A stretch of DNA of 43,001 nucleotides from Clostridia bacterium (GCA_017409575.1 JAFQSM010000033.1:1-43001); one strand, 5' to 3'; positions 7,410 through 16,890 are shown, counted from the first letter of the stretch. Numbers and translations are program-made. Notes: generated from the sequence alone by a model not told the origin.

Positions 7410-8027
7410 ATTGAAAAGAGGAATTTTAATCGGCGCAATCATTTTGGTCGCCATGCTGATCATTCCGTTGATCACCATCCGGACCATCAAAGCAGATGCA
7501 GGGATGATGGTTAAGCAAACACGAGTAATCCGAACCTGCCTAAAACGGCAAAATTTCAACGCTTTTTGGCTTGTCGAAGGTTTATAGGCGCCAGCCTTAT
7601 AAACTTCTCCGCACCAAAAATCATCCGAAATTTTGCTCGTTTTAAGGTCAAAGAATTTTAAGGGAGCGGATTTTTGGGTTTGCAAGGCATAAAACGCAGT
7701 TAATCCTGCCGGATTGACGAGTATTTTAACACAGCAAAGACGAAAATCCGCCTCTTAAAATCAGGTTCGGATTATTCGTGTTTGCTTACCATGCTGCTGT
7801 TCTTTATCCTTCATCCCATTGTCTCTGCGGCGGTCGGGATCATCGCGGGGTGCGAGATGAAATTCTTTTGGTTTTCGCCAATCCTTTTGGCAGGATTGTT
7901 TTGGGGATTCTCCAGCCTAACCTATCAAACTGCATTCCCTGTTGTATATTCCGCAATCTATTTTACAATCTGTAGTGTTGCGATGCTGATCACATGGGGG
8001 ATTAAAAGAAAAGCAAAAGCGAGGTGA
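7402..8027 (+). pseudogene. Small multi-span membrane protein split by a MITE-like insertion
   Basis: The ATG at 7402 (GGAGAG seven bases upstream) starts a protein beginning MSRLKRGILIGAIILV. After 37 codons the frame enters the element at 7514-7786 and stops at 7587. Removing the 273-bp element plus one copy of the TA duplication rejoins the frame exactly (MMV to TMLLFFILHP) and gives a 116-residue protein with about four hydrophobic segments and a basic KRKAKAR tail. As it stands the product is cut to 61 residues with a foreign tail. It is the third gene of the BlaI/M56 operon and may have been its accessory or target. I do not recognise the family. Confidence 0.82.
7514..7786 (+). mobile_element. 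MITE-like element, full-length 273-bp copy
   Basis: Terminal inverted repeats start AGCAAACACGAGTAATCCG and end CGGATTATTCGTGTTTGCT, with TA duplicated at 7512-7513 and 7787-7788. It interrupts a membrane-protein gene, and the rejoined frame proves both boundaries. It is the only complete long copy here. The open frames it contains on either strand are incidental. Confidence 0.92.
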
Positions 8028-8047
8028 ACGCTCACCTCGCTTGATTT
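8018..8047. terminator. Bidirectional terminator between convergent operons
   Basis: The stem AGCGAGGTGA/TCACCTCGCT (8018-8027 with 8032-8041) is followed by TGATTTTT. It overlaps the last codons of the split membrane gene and faces the end of the polysaccharide operon. The same stem sequence recurs at 34793-34816. Confidence 0.85.
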
Positions 8048-9145
8048 TTAGTTCAATATAATATCACAAATGCGATCTACATCCTCTAAAGATAAATCTG
8101 CATAGAGCGGCAATGTCAGCACACGGTTAGCAATATAATCTGCAACAGGTGTTTTCTCTGCGCCGGCTGTTTGTAGATCCTTATAGCAATCAATATTGTT
8201 TGTTAAAGGATAGAAATACTTCCGAGCAGTGATGTTCTCAGCGGCCAAGCGTTCAAAAACCTGATCGCGGTCGTACCGATATCCATCAAAAACAACCGGG
8301 AAATAAGCATAATTATGGATTACGCCGGGTTGATCGCTGCAAAGGCGGATGCCGGGTATTCCGGAAAGGCGGCTACGGTAGTGCTCAACGATAGCCTTCC
8401 GTTTTGCAATTTCATCATCCACATGGCGAAGGTTGCAAATGCCCATTGCAGCCTGAAATTCATTCATCTTTGCATTTCCGCCCACATAGGCCACCTGCTC
8501 GGGGCCGCGAATGCCAAAGTTCTTCAGATCATTCATCTTCTGAACCAAATCTTCCCGGAAGGTTACTGCGCCGCCTTCGATGGTATTGAACACTTTGGTG
8601 GCGTGGAAACTAAACATTGATGCATCGCCGAAATTGGCAGCGTTAATGCCATTTCGGGAGACACCAAAGGCATGGGCTGCATCGTAAATGACTCTCAGGC
8701 CATGCCGCTCGGCAATTTCTTGAATGGCATCTACATCGCAGAGATTGCCATAAACATGAACCGGCACAATTGCTACCGTTCTATCTGTGATCAGCGCCTC
8801 GATCTTTGCAACATCCATGGTATAATCCGCAGGGTTTATGTCGCAAAATACGGGGATCAACCCATTGCGTGTAATTGCATGAGTGGTAGATACAAAGGTA
8901 AAGGGGGTTGTGATAACCTCGCTCCCCTTTGGAAAACCCATGGCGGCAATAATGTTCTCAAGCGCCAAATGACCATTGGTATATAAAACTACATGGGGCG
9001 TATCAAGATATGTTTCCAACTGCGCTTGAAGCAGCTTGTGCTTTGCGCCCATGTTGGTCAGCCAATGGCTGTCCCATAAATCTTTAATTTCTTCGCAATA
9101 TTCCTCAAAAGAGGGCATTGAGGAACGAGTAACGTTAATCAGCAT
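8048..9145 (-). CDS. DegT/DnrJ/EryC1/StrS family sugar aminotransferase
   Basis: This 365-residue PLP enzyme transfers an amino group, usually from glutamate, to a keto-sugar nucleotide. The PLP lysine sits in SFHATKVFNTIEGGA (about residue 180), preceded by the cofactor aspartate in VIYDAAHAFG. The N-terminal TPFTFVSTTHAI segment is the phosphate-binding region. Length and motifs fit the family. It is the last gene of the minus-strand polysaccharide operon, behind an NAD-dependent epimerase and an ATP-grasp ligase, so the three may build a modified amino sugar. Which keto-sugar it uses is unknown; the dTDP-4-keto-6-deoxyglucose made by RmlB in this operon is one possibility. The ribosome site is GGAGG. 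Confidence 0.92.
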   Translation of the reverse strand: MLINVTRSSMPSFEEYCEEIKDLWDSHWLTNMGAKHKLLQAQLETYLDTPHVVLYTNGHLALENIIAAMGFPKGSEVITTPFTFVSTTHAITRNGLIPVFCDINPADYTMDVAKIEALITDRTVAIVPVHVYGNLCDVDAIQEIAERHGLRVIYDAAHAFGVSRNGINAANFGDASMFSFHATKVFNTIEGGAVTFREDLVQKMNDLKNFGIRGPEQVAYVGGNAKMNEFQAAMGICNLRHVDDEIAKRKAIVEHYRSRLSGIPGIRLCSDQPGVIHNYAYFPVVFDGYRYDRDQVFERLAAENITARKYFYPLTNNIDCYKDLQTAGAEKTPVADYIANRVLTLPLYADLSLEDVDRICDIILN

Positions 9146-9178
9146 ATAGCAACCTCCGCTGCTTCAAAGGCAGTCTTT

Positions 9179-10153
9179 TTATGGTAAATCCTTAAACATT
9201 TCTTTCTTAAAATCGGTAAGCATTGCAATATAATCGTATTGTGGCTCATAACCAAGTTCTTCGCGAGCAGGGGTAATATCCATGATATACTGCGGGGCGT
9301 TAGGCTTGTCCGGACGCATAATCAACTTGGATTTCTTGCCTTCTTCGCCAAACACTTCAACCATTCCTTGGATTTGCTCCAGTAGCGAGGTGCCCACACC
9401 GGTTCCAACATTATAGTGCCCGAAGTCTCTATCAACAAACAAGGCCTTATATAGCATCTGGCAAAAATCTTTGACATACACCATGTCCTTTTGCCGTGTT
9501 GCATCGCCCCAAACTTCGATGTCTTCACCTTTTATAGCTTTATCGATAAGAATTCGGTATCCGATTTTGCGAATTTCACCGTCTACATAGTAGTTGTCTA
9601 CAGGAGAATAAAGATAAATGGTGGGCAATCGGAAAATGAACCGTTTCAAACCATACATTTGGCGATAATTCTCCATCATATCCACAGCAAAGTTCTTGCA
9701 CATTACATAGATGGTATGATCGGTCTTAAAACTGAAATTTCTGGGCATATCAGCTGTAAGCACAAGTTTTTCTTCTGCCCAATCCTTAATATCGCCAAAG
9801 CTCTGGGCAAAAAGAATCCGATCTGCACCGCTTTTGCGGCAATACTCTAAAATATTGAGATTACCCGTGATATTGACATCAATATATTTATAAGGATCAT
9901 ATCCTTTCATTCTGGCAGGCATCAAGCCGGCCAGATCCACTACTGCATAACAATTCTTCGGAAGTTGATCAAAGTGGCTTTTGTCAGTAATATCTACTTG
10001 ATAATAGGGAACACCGATTTTTTCAAAATAATCGGTTTTTCTTGTTCCGGTTGCGATGATTTGATATTCGTTGTTTTTATTATTTTCTAAAAAATACTCA
10101 ACAAAATATCTTCCTGTATCACCGCTTGCGCCAAAAACAACAATTTTTTTCAT
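9179..10153 (-). CDS. NAD-dependent sugar epimerase/dehydratase (extended SDR)
   Basis: This 324-residue protein has an N-terminal Rossmann motif GASGDTGRYF (residues 8-17) binding NAD(P), VDLAGLMPARM after strand 4, and an extended-SDR C-terminal substrate domain. At the usual catalytic YxxxK position the protein reads YVMCKNFAVD, which keeps Y and K (YVMCK). It is likely to act on a nucleotide sugar. It lies between the ATP-grasp ligase and the DegT aminotransferase in the same operon. AGAGGA precedes the ATG. The exact reaction cannot be assigned. Confidence 0.85.
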   Translation of the reverse strand: MKKIVVFGASGDTGRYFVEYFLENNKNNEYQIIATGTRKTDYFEKIGVPYYQVDITDKSHFDQLPKNCYAVVDLAGLMPARMKGYDPYKYIDVNITGNLNILEYCRKSGADRILFAQSFGDIKDWAEEKLVLTADMPRNFSFKTDHTIYVMCKNFAVDMMENYRQMYGLKRFIFRLPTIYLYSPVDNYYVDGEIRKIGYRILIDKAIKGEDIEVWGDATRQKDMVYVKDFCQMLYKALFVDRDFGHYNVGTGVGTSLLEQIQGMVEVFGEEGKKSKLIMRPDKPNAPQYIMDITPAREELGYEPQYDYIAMLTDFKKEMFKDLP

Positions 10154-10170
10154 AATAAAATCCTCTTTTA

Positions 10171-11385
10171 TTATTTCAAGATGACTTGAACGTAGTCTTT
10201 TTGATTTTCTAATACTTTTTCTAATTCTTCGTGAGTGTCAAATCTTAAAACAAGAGTACCTATTGCTTCGTTTGCACCCGAAAAACCTCCAACTGCTGCT
10301 CCGGTTTCTATCCATAAATCTTCTTCAACTATATTAGGTTTAATCTTATCAGAAACCCATAAATGATCGAACTCGCCGGATTTTTCGCTATGCAGAATGA
10401 TTTCTGCCCAACAACCGTTATAGGGCTTTTGCTCGACATCTATAACAGGATCTCCTACTGCTGCACGAACTGCATTAGTAATTAGATCTACGCCGGTAGC
10501 ATATCTCAGCATTTCAGCAAGGCGGTTCCCGCCGCCACGAGGTGAACACTCCATTATATATGCTTTTCCGTCTGTACACTCTCTTACTTCAATATTATAA
10601 ATAGACGTTTTCATATCAAGCAACGTAAGAAGTCTTTGTATTTCGTTTGTAAGTTCTTTTTGATTTTCCTCTGATATCGTAGCGGGCCAACTATATGCCG
10701 AAGGGGTGTACGGATTCTCACAATTTTCATCAAAGCGTTGTGCCGAAAAAGATACAAATTTCAGTTGTCCATCTACAGAGAAACTATCTGTATCAGATGA
10801 ATGGCCGTTCTTTTCTAAGAAATCTTCAATTATAAACTCTTTGCTATGAGAAAAGGATAGAGCGTATTCTATGCTTTTTGCAAGATCGTCGGGGCTATCA
10901 ACTCGGGTAACACCTTTACTTCCGGCAGAATCGGTTGGCTTTACGATAACCGGCCAGTTGAATATATCGATATCACGAATGGCCTGTTCTATAGAGGTGT
11001 ATCCCTTTGCCACAGGAACGTTAAATCCATTATTTGCTAGAAACTGTCTAAATTTTCCTTTGTTTTGCAATATACTTACAGATTCATAGGAACCGCTGTG
11101 GGGAAGCCCCATTTCTTCTGCAACATATGCCGCTGTTGCTACGCCGGGGTCGCAGGCGAAAGACATTATTCCATCCACCTTTAATTTCTTCGCCATCTCT
11201 AATACAGCATCTTTATCGATAATGCTGACATTGCAATATTCATCAGAATACTGATGTGCAATGTTATCCGGGAGATAGTCGCAGGTGATCACATATATTC
11301 CCAATTTATGTGCAGCCTCAATAACAGGCAAAATATAACGAGATCCGCCTAAAAGTAATAATTTCTTTTTCGCTGTATTACCCAT
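10171..11385 (-). CDS. ATP-grasp domain ligase
   Basis: This is a 404-residue protein. Residues 1-90 form a pre-ATP-grasp Rossmann-like domain (LLLLGGSRYILPVIEAAHKL), and residues about 100-310 the ATP-grasp fold, with FNWPVIVKPTDSAGSKGV (P-loop-like) and the metal site ECSPRGGGNRLAEM. Such enzymes join a carboxylate to an amine through an acyl phosphate. In surface-sugar operons next to a DegT aminotransferase, a plausible role is adding an amino acid or other acid to the amino sugar; that is inference. The upstream flippase stop is 12 bp away and GAGGAAAAG is the ribosome site. Confidence 0.87.
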   Translation of the reverse strand: MGNTAKKKLLLLGGSRYILPVIEAAHKLGIYVITCDYLPDNIAHQYSDEYCNVSIIDKDAVLEMAKKLKVDGIMSFACDPGVATAAYVAEEMGLPHSGSYESVSILQNKGKFRQFLANNGFNVPVAKGYTSIEQAIRDIDIFNWPVIVKPTDSAGSKGVTRVDSPDDLAKSIEYALSFSHSKEFIIEDFLEKNGHSSDTDSFSVDGQLKFVSFSAQRFDENCENPYTPSAYSWPATISEENQKELTNEIQRLLTLLDMKTSIYNIEVRECTDGKAYIMECSPRGGGNRLAEMLRYATGVDLITNAVRAAVGDPVIDVEQKPYNGCWAEIILHSEKSGEFDHLWVSDKIKPNIVEEDLWIETGAAVGGFSGANEAIGTLVLRFDTHEELEKVLENQKDYVQVILK

Positions 11386-11397
11386 TTTTTCTTTTCC

Positions 11398-12822
11398 TCA
11401 CATTTCAATTTTTCTTTTCAGCGTATTTATAAGCATTATAAATGGTCTTAACTTAAAAGCCGCAGAGAGGGCAAAATAAAGCATCACACCAAAGAATATC
11501 TGCATCATTAATGTGGCAATTGCCCCCCAATGAAACAGCTCAACGGTTTGCACAGCCACAAACATCAGTAATGCGATCACAAAAGAGGGGAGAATATCTT
11601 TCATTTGTTCAAAATAGGAATAATCAATCAATTTCTTATTTGGTGCTGCATTGATGAAGCAACTGATTAACCCTGTAACCATACCAGTTACGGCAATGGC
11701 AATGGGCGAATCAAAGCAAAATACACCAATCGAAAGAACAATCAAGGCCATGGCCTTTTTAATGACTTCCAATTTAAGAAAAATATCGCTGCGCCCCATG
11801 GCATTAATCGCTTGTAAATTACTCGTGTGAATGGGATAGAAGGCGAAGGAAAAGCAAAAAATCTGCAAATATGGGACACACTCCAGCCACTTATCTGTCA
11901 GCAGTAGTTTTACCAACGGCTTTGCTACACCCGCAAGACCTGCCATCATTGGAAACACCAGATAGGAGCTGACCATAACGGCAGTTCTCATCATCTGCTT
12001 AACGTCGCTCTTATTTTCCTGTTTTTCAGACATCGCCGGCAACAGCACACTTTGCACCGATCCGTTGATGGCATTGATGATAAACTGAGGAAATTGTTTT
12101 CCTCTATTATAAAATCCCAAGGTATCAGAGTTATACTTTTTTCCAATGACCAGACTGCTTAAATCCTGATATAAAGTGTCCAGAAGGCTGGAAACCAGCA
12201 GCTTCCATCCAAAAGATAATAATACCTTAATACGGGAAAGGTTACACCGAAACCGCAGTTTCCACTTTACGGTGAAAAGCATGACAATGCAGGCGAAAAC
12301 GATGTTCAGCAAGGTCTGAAAAACCAACGCCCATATACCGAAACCCATATAAGCCAACAAAATGCCGACAATTCCGGATACTAAAATACCACCGATATTA
12401 CTTGTGAAAATCTTCTTAAAGTCCATTTCCCGGCTAACCTTTGCCAGCTGGATGGAATTCAAAGCTCCCGGGATCAGCATTAAGGATAATACACGAAACG
12501 GCTGTACAATATCCGGCATTTTATAAAAGGTTGCAATCAACGGTGCTATAAAATACATTACGCCATACAGAATCCCGGCAAAGCCAAGGCTTATCCAAAA
12601 TACAGATGAATAGTCTTCTTCTGTAACATCCGGATTTTGGATTAACGCAGTATTAAATCCATTTTGCACAAACACATTGGCCAATGTTGTGAAAATGAGC
12701 ATGATAGATAAAACGCCATAATGCTCCGGCAATAGCAACCGCGCAAGTATAATTTGCAGAACAAACTGGACGCCTTGAACACCAAATCGCTCCAGTAATT
12801 TCCACATTAATGCTTTTTTCAT
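11398..12822 (-). CDS. Polysaccharide flippase, Wzx/WzxC type
   Basis: This is a 474-residue integral membrane protein with about 12-14 hydrophobic segments, starting MKKALMWKLLERFGVQGVQFV, which is typical of the WzxC/RfbX (MVF superfamily) exporters. It flips undecaprenyl-linked repeat units across the membrane before polymerisation. I chose the ATG at 12822, one base after the preceding glycosyltransferase stop and behind AAAGGA, rather than a start seven codons upstream inside that gene. It pairs with the Wzy-like polymerase at 19807. Confidence 0.9.
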   Translation of the reverse strand: MKKALMWKLLERFGVQGVQFVLQIILARLLLPEHYGVLSIMLIFTTLANVFVQNGFNTALIQNPDVTEEDYSSVFWISLGFAGILYGVMYFIAPLIATFYKMPDIVQPFRVLSLMLIPGALNSIQLAKVSREMDFKKIFTSNIGGILVSGIVGILLAYMGFGIWALVFQTLLNIVFACIVMLFTVKWKLRFRCNLSRIKVLLSFGWKLLVSSLLDTLYQDLSSLVIGKKYNSDTLGFYNRGKQFPQFIINAINGSVQSVLLPAMSEKQENKSDVKQMMRTAVMVSSYLVFPMMAGLAGVAKPLVKLLLTDKWLECVPYLQIFCFSFAFYPIHTSNLQAINAMGRSDIFLKLEVIKKAMALIVLSIGVFCFDSPIAIAVTGMVTGLISCFINAAPNKKLIDYSYFEQMKDILPSFVIALLMFVAVQTVELFHWGAIATLMMQIFFGVMLYFALSAAFKLRPFIMLINTLKRKIEM

Positions 12823-12823
12823 T

Positions 12824-13783
12824 TTATAATCCTTTTTTAGCAAACACTTTCTTACGAAGCAATTTTTTGTTAATAAAACGTTTCAAGCCGATGGCAAATA
12901 CAGCTACCTTATGAGTAATATCGGAAAAATCGCTGATCGCTTGCTTGAATTTAATTCGTTTGGTCAGCATTGCCCATAAGATAATATAAAAGTACAAATA
13001 TTCTGCTTGAATGATCTCGTTTTTTTTGCAATGCTTTTGTGTGTATGCAAGCAATTCTTTTTGCCAGCGTTTTTGTTCGTCATACACAAATTTGGCAGTT
13101 GCGCTAAATGAAGATCCCTCGTTTGTAATATGCCTGTATGCACTCATAACCTCTTGCATACAATGGATTTTTCCGTGGCAAAGCAGTGCAAAATAGAGCA
13201 AGCGATCATCAGGGGAGAGTTTCTTAAACAAAATGCTGGAATCAAAAGTTTCATCCCTTAAATAGTTGCGGTACATTACAGTGGTAAGCTGCCCGGGTAA
13301 AATGTCGTTGAAAAAATGCTGAAATGTATATTCTTCATCCGTACATTCAGGATAGGATTCACCGTTGATTTCAGAATCTTTATCTACGACTACACAGTTA
13401 TGGGCAACTGCGATATATTCAGGATGAGTTTCCAGAAAATCGATCTGCTTTTCGAGCTTATATTCATCCAGCCAAAAATCGTCGCCTTCCAGGGCAATCA
13501 GATATTTTCCTTTGCAGCGTGCGCGAAGATCCTGTGCATTACTACACTCGGTATTATGCATGTTTTTCTCACGGTAAAAAATGGTAAAAAAGCCGGGGTG
13601 CTGCTTTTCGTATTCTTTCAATATCGCACGGGTTCCATCGGTGGAGAGATCCTCTCCAACTAAAACCTCAAATTTATATTTTGTTTTCTGCATTAATATA
13701 CTATCCAGCGCCCGTGCGATAAACTTTTCGTGGTTATAAGTTGCCACATAGATACTTAAGAGAATTTCGTCGCGATCAACCAT
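12824..13783 (-). CDS. Glycosyltransferase family 2
   Basis: This 319-residue cytoplasmic or peripheral enzyme has a GT-A domain at residues 8-220. The nucleotide-sugar site includes SIYVATYNHEKFIARALDS and GEDLSTDGTRAIL, and the DxD-like metal motif is in ALEGDDFWLDEYKL. It adds one sugar to the growing lipid-linked unit; donor and linkage are unknown. Its ATG overlaps the rmlC stop by 8 bp, so the two are translationally coupled. Confidence 0.9.
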   Translation of the reverse strand: MVDRDEILLSIYVATYNHEKFIARALDSILMQKTKYKFEVLVGEDLSTDGTRAILKEYEKQHPGFFTIFYREKNMHNTECSNAQDLRARCKGKYLIALEGDDFWLDEYKLEKQIDFLETHPEYIAVAHNCVVVDKDSEINGESYPECTDEEYTFQHFFNDILPGQLTTVMYRNYLRDETFDSSILFKKLSPDDRLLYFALLCHGKIHCMQEVMSAYRHITNEGSSFSATAKFVYDEQKRWQKELLAYTQKHCKKNEIIQAEYLYFYIILWAMLTKRIKFKQAISDFSDITHKVAVFAIGLKRFINKKLLRKKVFAKKGL

Positions 13784-14375
13784 TTTTCAGCACATCCCAT
13801 TTCTGATCTTTTTCGCTTAAATTCAGCGGAGTACCGTCGGCAAGGGTATACCCTTCGGCAGAAGCGCTGCCTTGATACTCTCCGACCACCTCCGGCCACT
13901 GAATGCCGATTTCGGGATCATTCCATGCCAGGCCGCCTTCGTCGTTGGCGTGGTAGAAATCATCGCATTTATAGCAAAATTCGGCGGTATCGGTGAGCAC
14001 AAGAAATCCATGAGCAAAGCCCTTGGGGATCAAAAACTGCTTTTTATTTTCCTCAGTCAGCAAAACACCGTACCACTTGCCGTAGGTGGCAGAGCCGGCG
14101 CGAAGATCGACCGCCACATCAAATACGCTTCCCTTAATGGCCCGAACCAGCTTGGTCTGGGGGAAGTTTTTTTGGAAATGCAGGCCGCGCAAAACACCCT
14201 TGGTGGACATGGACTGATTGTCCTGCACAAAAACGATGTCGATGCCGTTTTCTTCCATATCTCGCTGGCTATAGGTTTCCATAAAATAGCCACGATTATC
14301 GCCATGAACGGCAGGGGTGATCACGCAAAGGCCTTCGATCCCTGCAACGTTTTTTTCAACGGTAATTTGTCCCAT
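13776..14375 (-). CDS. rmlC: dTDP-4-dehydrorhamnose 3,5-epimerase
   Basis: This 199-residue cupin enzyme performs the third step of dTDP-L-rhamnose synthesis. Diagnostic segments are NQSMSTKGVLRGLHFQK (with the catalytic histidine in RGLHFQ), GSVFDVAVDLR and IPKGFAHGFLVL. Length is slightly above the usual 180-190. AAGGAG precedes the ATG. Unlike rmlA, rmlB and rmlD, which are contiguous, rmlC sits two genes further along, beyond the MBOAT/AlgX-like pair. Confidence 0.96.
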   Translation of the reverse strand: MGQITVEKNVAGIEGLCVITPAVHGDNRGYFMETYSQRDMEENGIDIVFVQDNQSMSTKGVLRGLHFQKNFPQTKLVRAIKGSVFDVAVDLRAGSATYGKWYGVLLTEENKKQFLIPKGFAHGFLVLTDTAEFCYKCDDFYHANDEGGLAWNDPEIGIQWPEVVGEYQGSASAEGYTLADGTPLNLSEKDQKWDVLKNG

Positions 14376-14388
14376 ATTTTCTCCTTTT

Positions 14389-15441
14389 TTATCCCAAATT
14401 CCAGTTTAACACCGCAGCATTGCTTTCTATTGCTTGGGGAATATATCGTTCAACGCACTCCAAAACCAAATACTTTGGCCGTGCACTGTTAATGTAATCA
14501 AAATCAATTGCAAATTCCCAAAACATCGGGCCATCAAAATAATAGGAATAAAATGATGTTAATGCAATGGAAAAAGAATCGCGATAACAAACAAAACTTT
14601 CTTTATTGGGGGAATGGACTATTTGATGCTTTGTATCCGGTATTGGTTCGATGGTTGATTCGGTTGCCATCGGTAAATCGGTCATAAGAGATAATGCGCC
14701 GGTATTTCCGATATTTAACATATCCTTCAAATCACCGGTGGATTCATAAGTGGATGCCACAGGGATATCATAGGAATCCATATTCAGCGTCTCTGCCAAT
14801 TGGGTAATCATATATTTGGCACCCAGATGATTCCAATGCGTATCTAATCGCATATATAACTCTTGGTTATCTTTATCTTCTAGTAATTCCTTTTTAGGGC
14901 AAAGCATCAAGATTCCTTCATCCGCCGTCTTTTCCATAAGCGCATCCAAAAGGGTGGTATTTGCTTGCTTAATATAGCTCGGCATATATTCGGAATAAAT
15001 CGAAGCTTTATTCGGCCCCACAGCAAATATAAATTGAATCCCTCGCTCCTCGCACCAACAATTGATCTGCTTGAGAACAGCGATATATCTGTCTGTAGTT
15101 TCTTGGGTGTTATTTGCGCCTGTATAATCAGGGAGCTCCTCTGAATAGAACAGCCACCCATCATTCCCAACAATTACATCTTTGTGTTTGAAATTTAGCT
15201 GTTTAATTGTGAGTTGACGGTATAGTTGTACAGATTGATCACGGAACCCCAATCGATCGTTTACGTAATTATCCAGACTTTTCATAAAATAAGATAACCC
15301 GTTTTTAGGAGATTCCAGCTCTGCCAACTGCCTATTTTCTGCAGCCGATATTTGGTTTGGTTTCCAATTAAAAGTTAATATTGGAACGAATACAATGATT
15401 GCACAAAAGACGATAAAGATAATATTGACTGCTTTTTTCAT
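14389..15441 (-). CDS. AlgX/AlgJ-like SGNH acyltransferase partner protein
   Basis: This 350-residue protein has an N-terminal signal anchor (residues 5-25) and an extracytoplasmic SGNH-like domain. It shows VGNDGWLFYSEELPDYTG, FAVGPNKASIYSEYMP and the DTHWNHLGA motif that carries the catalytic Asp-His pair in AlgX/AlgJ and DltD-like proteins. Such proteins accept an acyl group delivered through the membrane by an MBOAT protein and put it on the polysaccharide. The MBOAT gene is directly upstream (14 bp), giving a two-gene acylation module. The acyl group is probably acetyl. Confidence 0.87.
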   Translation of the reverse strand: MKKAVNIIFIVFCAIIVFVPILTFNWKPNQISAAENRQLAELESPKNGLSYFMKSLDNYVNDRLGFRDQSVQLYRQLTIKQLNFKHKDVIVGNDGWLFYSEELPDYTGANNTQETTDRYIAVLKQINCWCEERGIQFIFAVGPNKASIYSEYMPSYIKQANTTLLDALMEKTADEGILMLCPKKELLEDKDNQELYMRLDTHWNHLGAKYMITQLAETLNMDSYDIPVASTYESTGDLKDMLNIGNTGALSLMTDLPMATESTIEPIPDTKHQIVHSPNKESFVCYRDSFSIALTSFYSYYFDGPMFWEFAIDFDYINSARPKYLVLECVERYIPQAIESNAAVLNWNLG

Positions 15442-15455
15442 GTCTCATCCCCCTA

Positions 15456-16868
15456 TTAAAATTGGAAATAAATAAAGGATTGATAGGTGCTGTTAAGCAT
15501 AAAAATGATAGAGAGAAGAAGAACGCAAAACAGAAGCAAATCCCTTACTATAATTACTATCGGTTTATCAGATGCTTGAGCAATTATTTTATGGGGTCTG
15601 GGGAGTGTAAGAAGAATACCCGCAAACAAAGCGATATATACAGAATTGTCAAAGAAATAACCAAATTCATATACAGCATCTTGGCAGGAAGCAAACATAT
15701 ATTGAATATAGGCGACAATTTCATCTAAACTGTTGCTGCGGAAAATAATCCATCCCATCATCACAAGGAAGAAGGTAAAAGCCCACTTAAGTATTTCGGG
15801 GATCTTTTGATACCAAAGTTTTTTGTTGACGAATTTTTCTAAAATAACAAAGAATCCGAAATAAATGCCCCATAACACAAAATTGGTTGCAGCGCCGTGC
15901 CAAATTCCGGTAAATAGCCATACCACCGTACTATTAATAATTGTGCGAACCATCCCTTTGCGGCTGCCGCCTAAGGGAAAGTAAATATATTCTTTGAACC
16001 AATTTCCCAAGGTGATATGCCAACGTCTCCAAAATTCCGAGACAGATCTGGAAAGATACGGAAAGTTAAAATTTTCCGGCAATGAAAAGCCAAGCATTTT
16101 AGCCAATCCAATTGCCATATCGGTATAGCCGCTAAAATCGTAATAAATCTGCAAAGTATAGCATAAAATACCCATCCATGCGGTGGCGGAGGAGAGGCCG
16201 GAAGAAATATTGTCCCATACCATATCGACAGAATTTCCCAGAATATCTGCAATCAGGACTTTTTTCCCAAAACCAGCAATAAACCTGCGTAATCCAGATG
16301 CAAATGTTGTTATCGATGTTTGGTTTCCGCCTCGAGAAATTTCCGGCATATCGCCATGCCGGGTAATGGGACCTTGTGATACTTTCGGGAAAAAACTCAG
16401 ATAAAGGAAAAAGTCAACCGGGCTCTTTAATGCGCTTGACTTTTCTCGGTAAATGTCCACCAAATAGGCAATCATAGAAAATGATAAGAAAGAAATTCCC
16501 AGAGGCAGAATCAAATTTGCCACAGCCGGAAAGGTTGTACCAAAGAGTCGGTTACCAAGGGAAAGTGCATAATTCAAATATTTAAAAACAAATAAGCAAA
16601 AGACATCCAGCAGAATTCCGGGGATCAGGAGATAATTTCTGGCAATTTTACGATCATTACACGATTCCAGCAAACAACCGAACCAATAATGAATCAGCCC
16701 ATATACAATAAGAAAGGCCAAAATGCGCAAATTGCAGTACCCATAGAATACAACACCGGCCAATAAAAGCCATGTCTTTTTCCCGGTAGGTTTATTACGA
16801 AGAAGGAAATTTCCAATCAGAACAATCGGCAAGAAGAAAAAAATAAAAATTACGGAATTAAAGGACAT
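15456..16868 (-). CDS. MBOAT family membrane O-acyltransferase (AlgI/DltB-like)
   Basis: This 470-residue polytopic membrane enzyme has about 10-12 helices. It contains SVSEFWRRWHITLGNWFKEY and FTGIWHGAATNFVLWG; the histidine of WHGA is the conserved MBOAT active-site residue. It passes acyl groups from cytosolic acyl-CoA across the membrane to the AlgX-like partner encoded next. AGGAGG lies at a good distance from the ATG. It lies between rmlD and the AlgX-like gene. Confidence 0.93.
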   Translation of the reverse strand: MSFNSVIFIFFFLPIVLIGNFLLRNKPTGKKTWLLLAGVVFYGYCNLRILAFLIVYGLIHYWFGCLLESCNDRKIARNYLLIPGILLDVFCLFVFKYLNYALSLGNRLFGTTFPAVANLILPLGISFLSFSMIAYLVDIYREKSSALKSPVDFFLYLSFFPKVSQGPITRHGDMPEISRGGNQTSITTFASGLRRFIAGFGKKVLIADILGNSVDMVWDNISSGLSSATAWMGILCYTLQIYYDFSGYTDMAIGLAKMLGFSLPENFNFPYLSRSVSEFWRRWHITLGNWFKEYIYFPLGGSRKGMVRTIINSTVVWLFTGIWHGAATNFVLWGIYFGFFVILEKFVNKKLWYQKIPEILKWAFTFFLVMMGWIIFRSNSLDEIVAYIQYMFASCQDAVYEFGYFFDNSVYIALFAGILLTLPRPHKIIAQASDKPIVIIVRDLLLFCVLLLSIIFMLNSTYQSFIYFQF

Positions 16869-16890
16869 ACCAGCCTCCTATAAGCGATTT

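Noticed and set aside
6861..7685. A 274-codon minus-strand frame
   Set aside because: It runs antisense to the M56 peptidase gene and into a MITE-like element; no recognisable motif or ribosome site.
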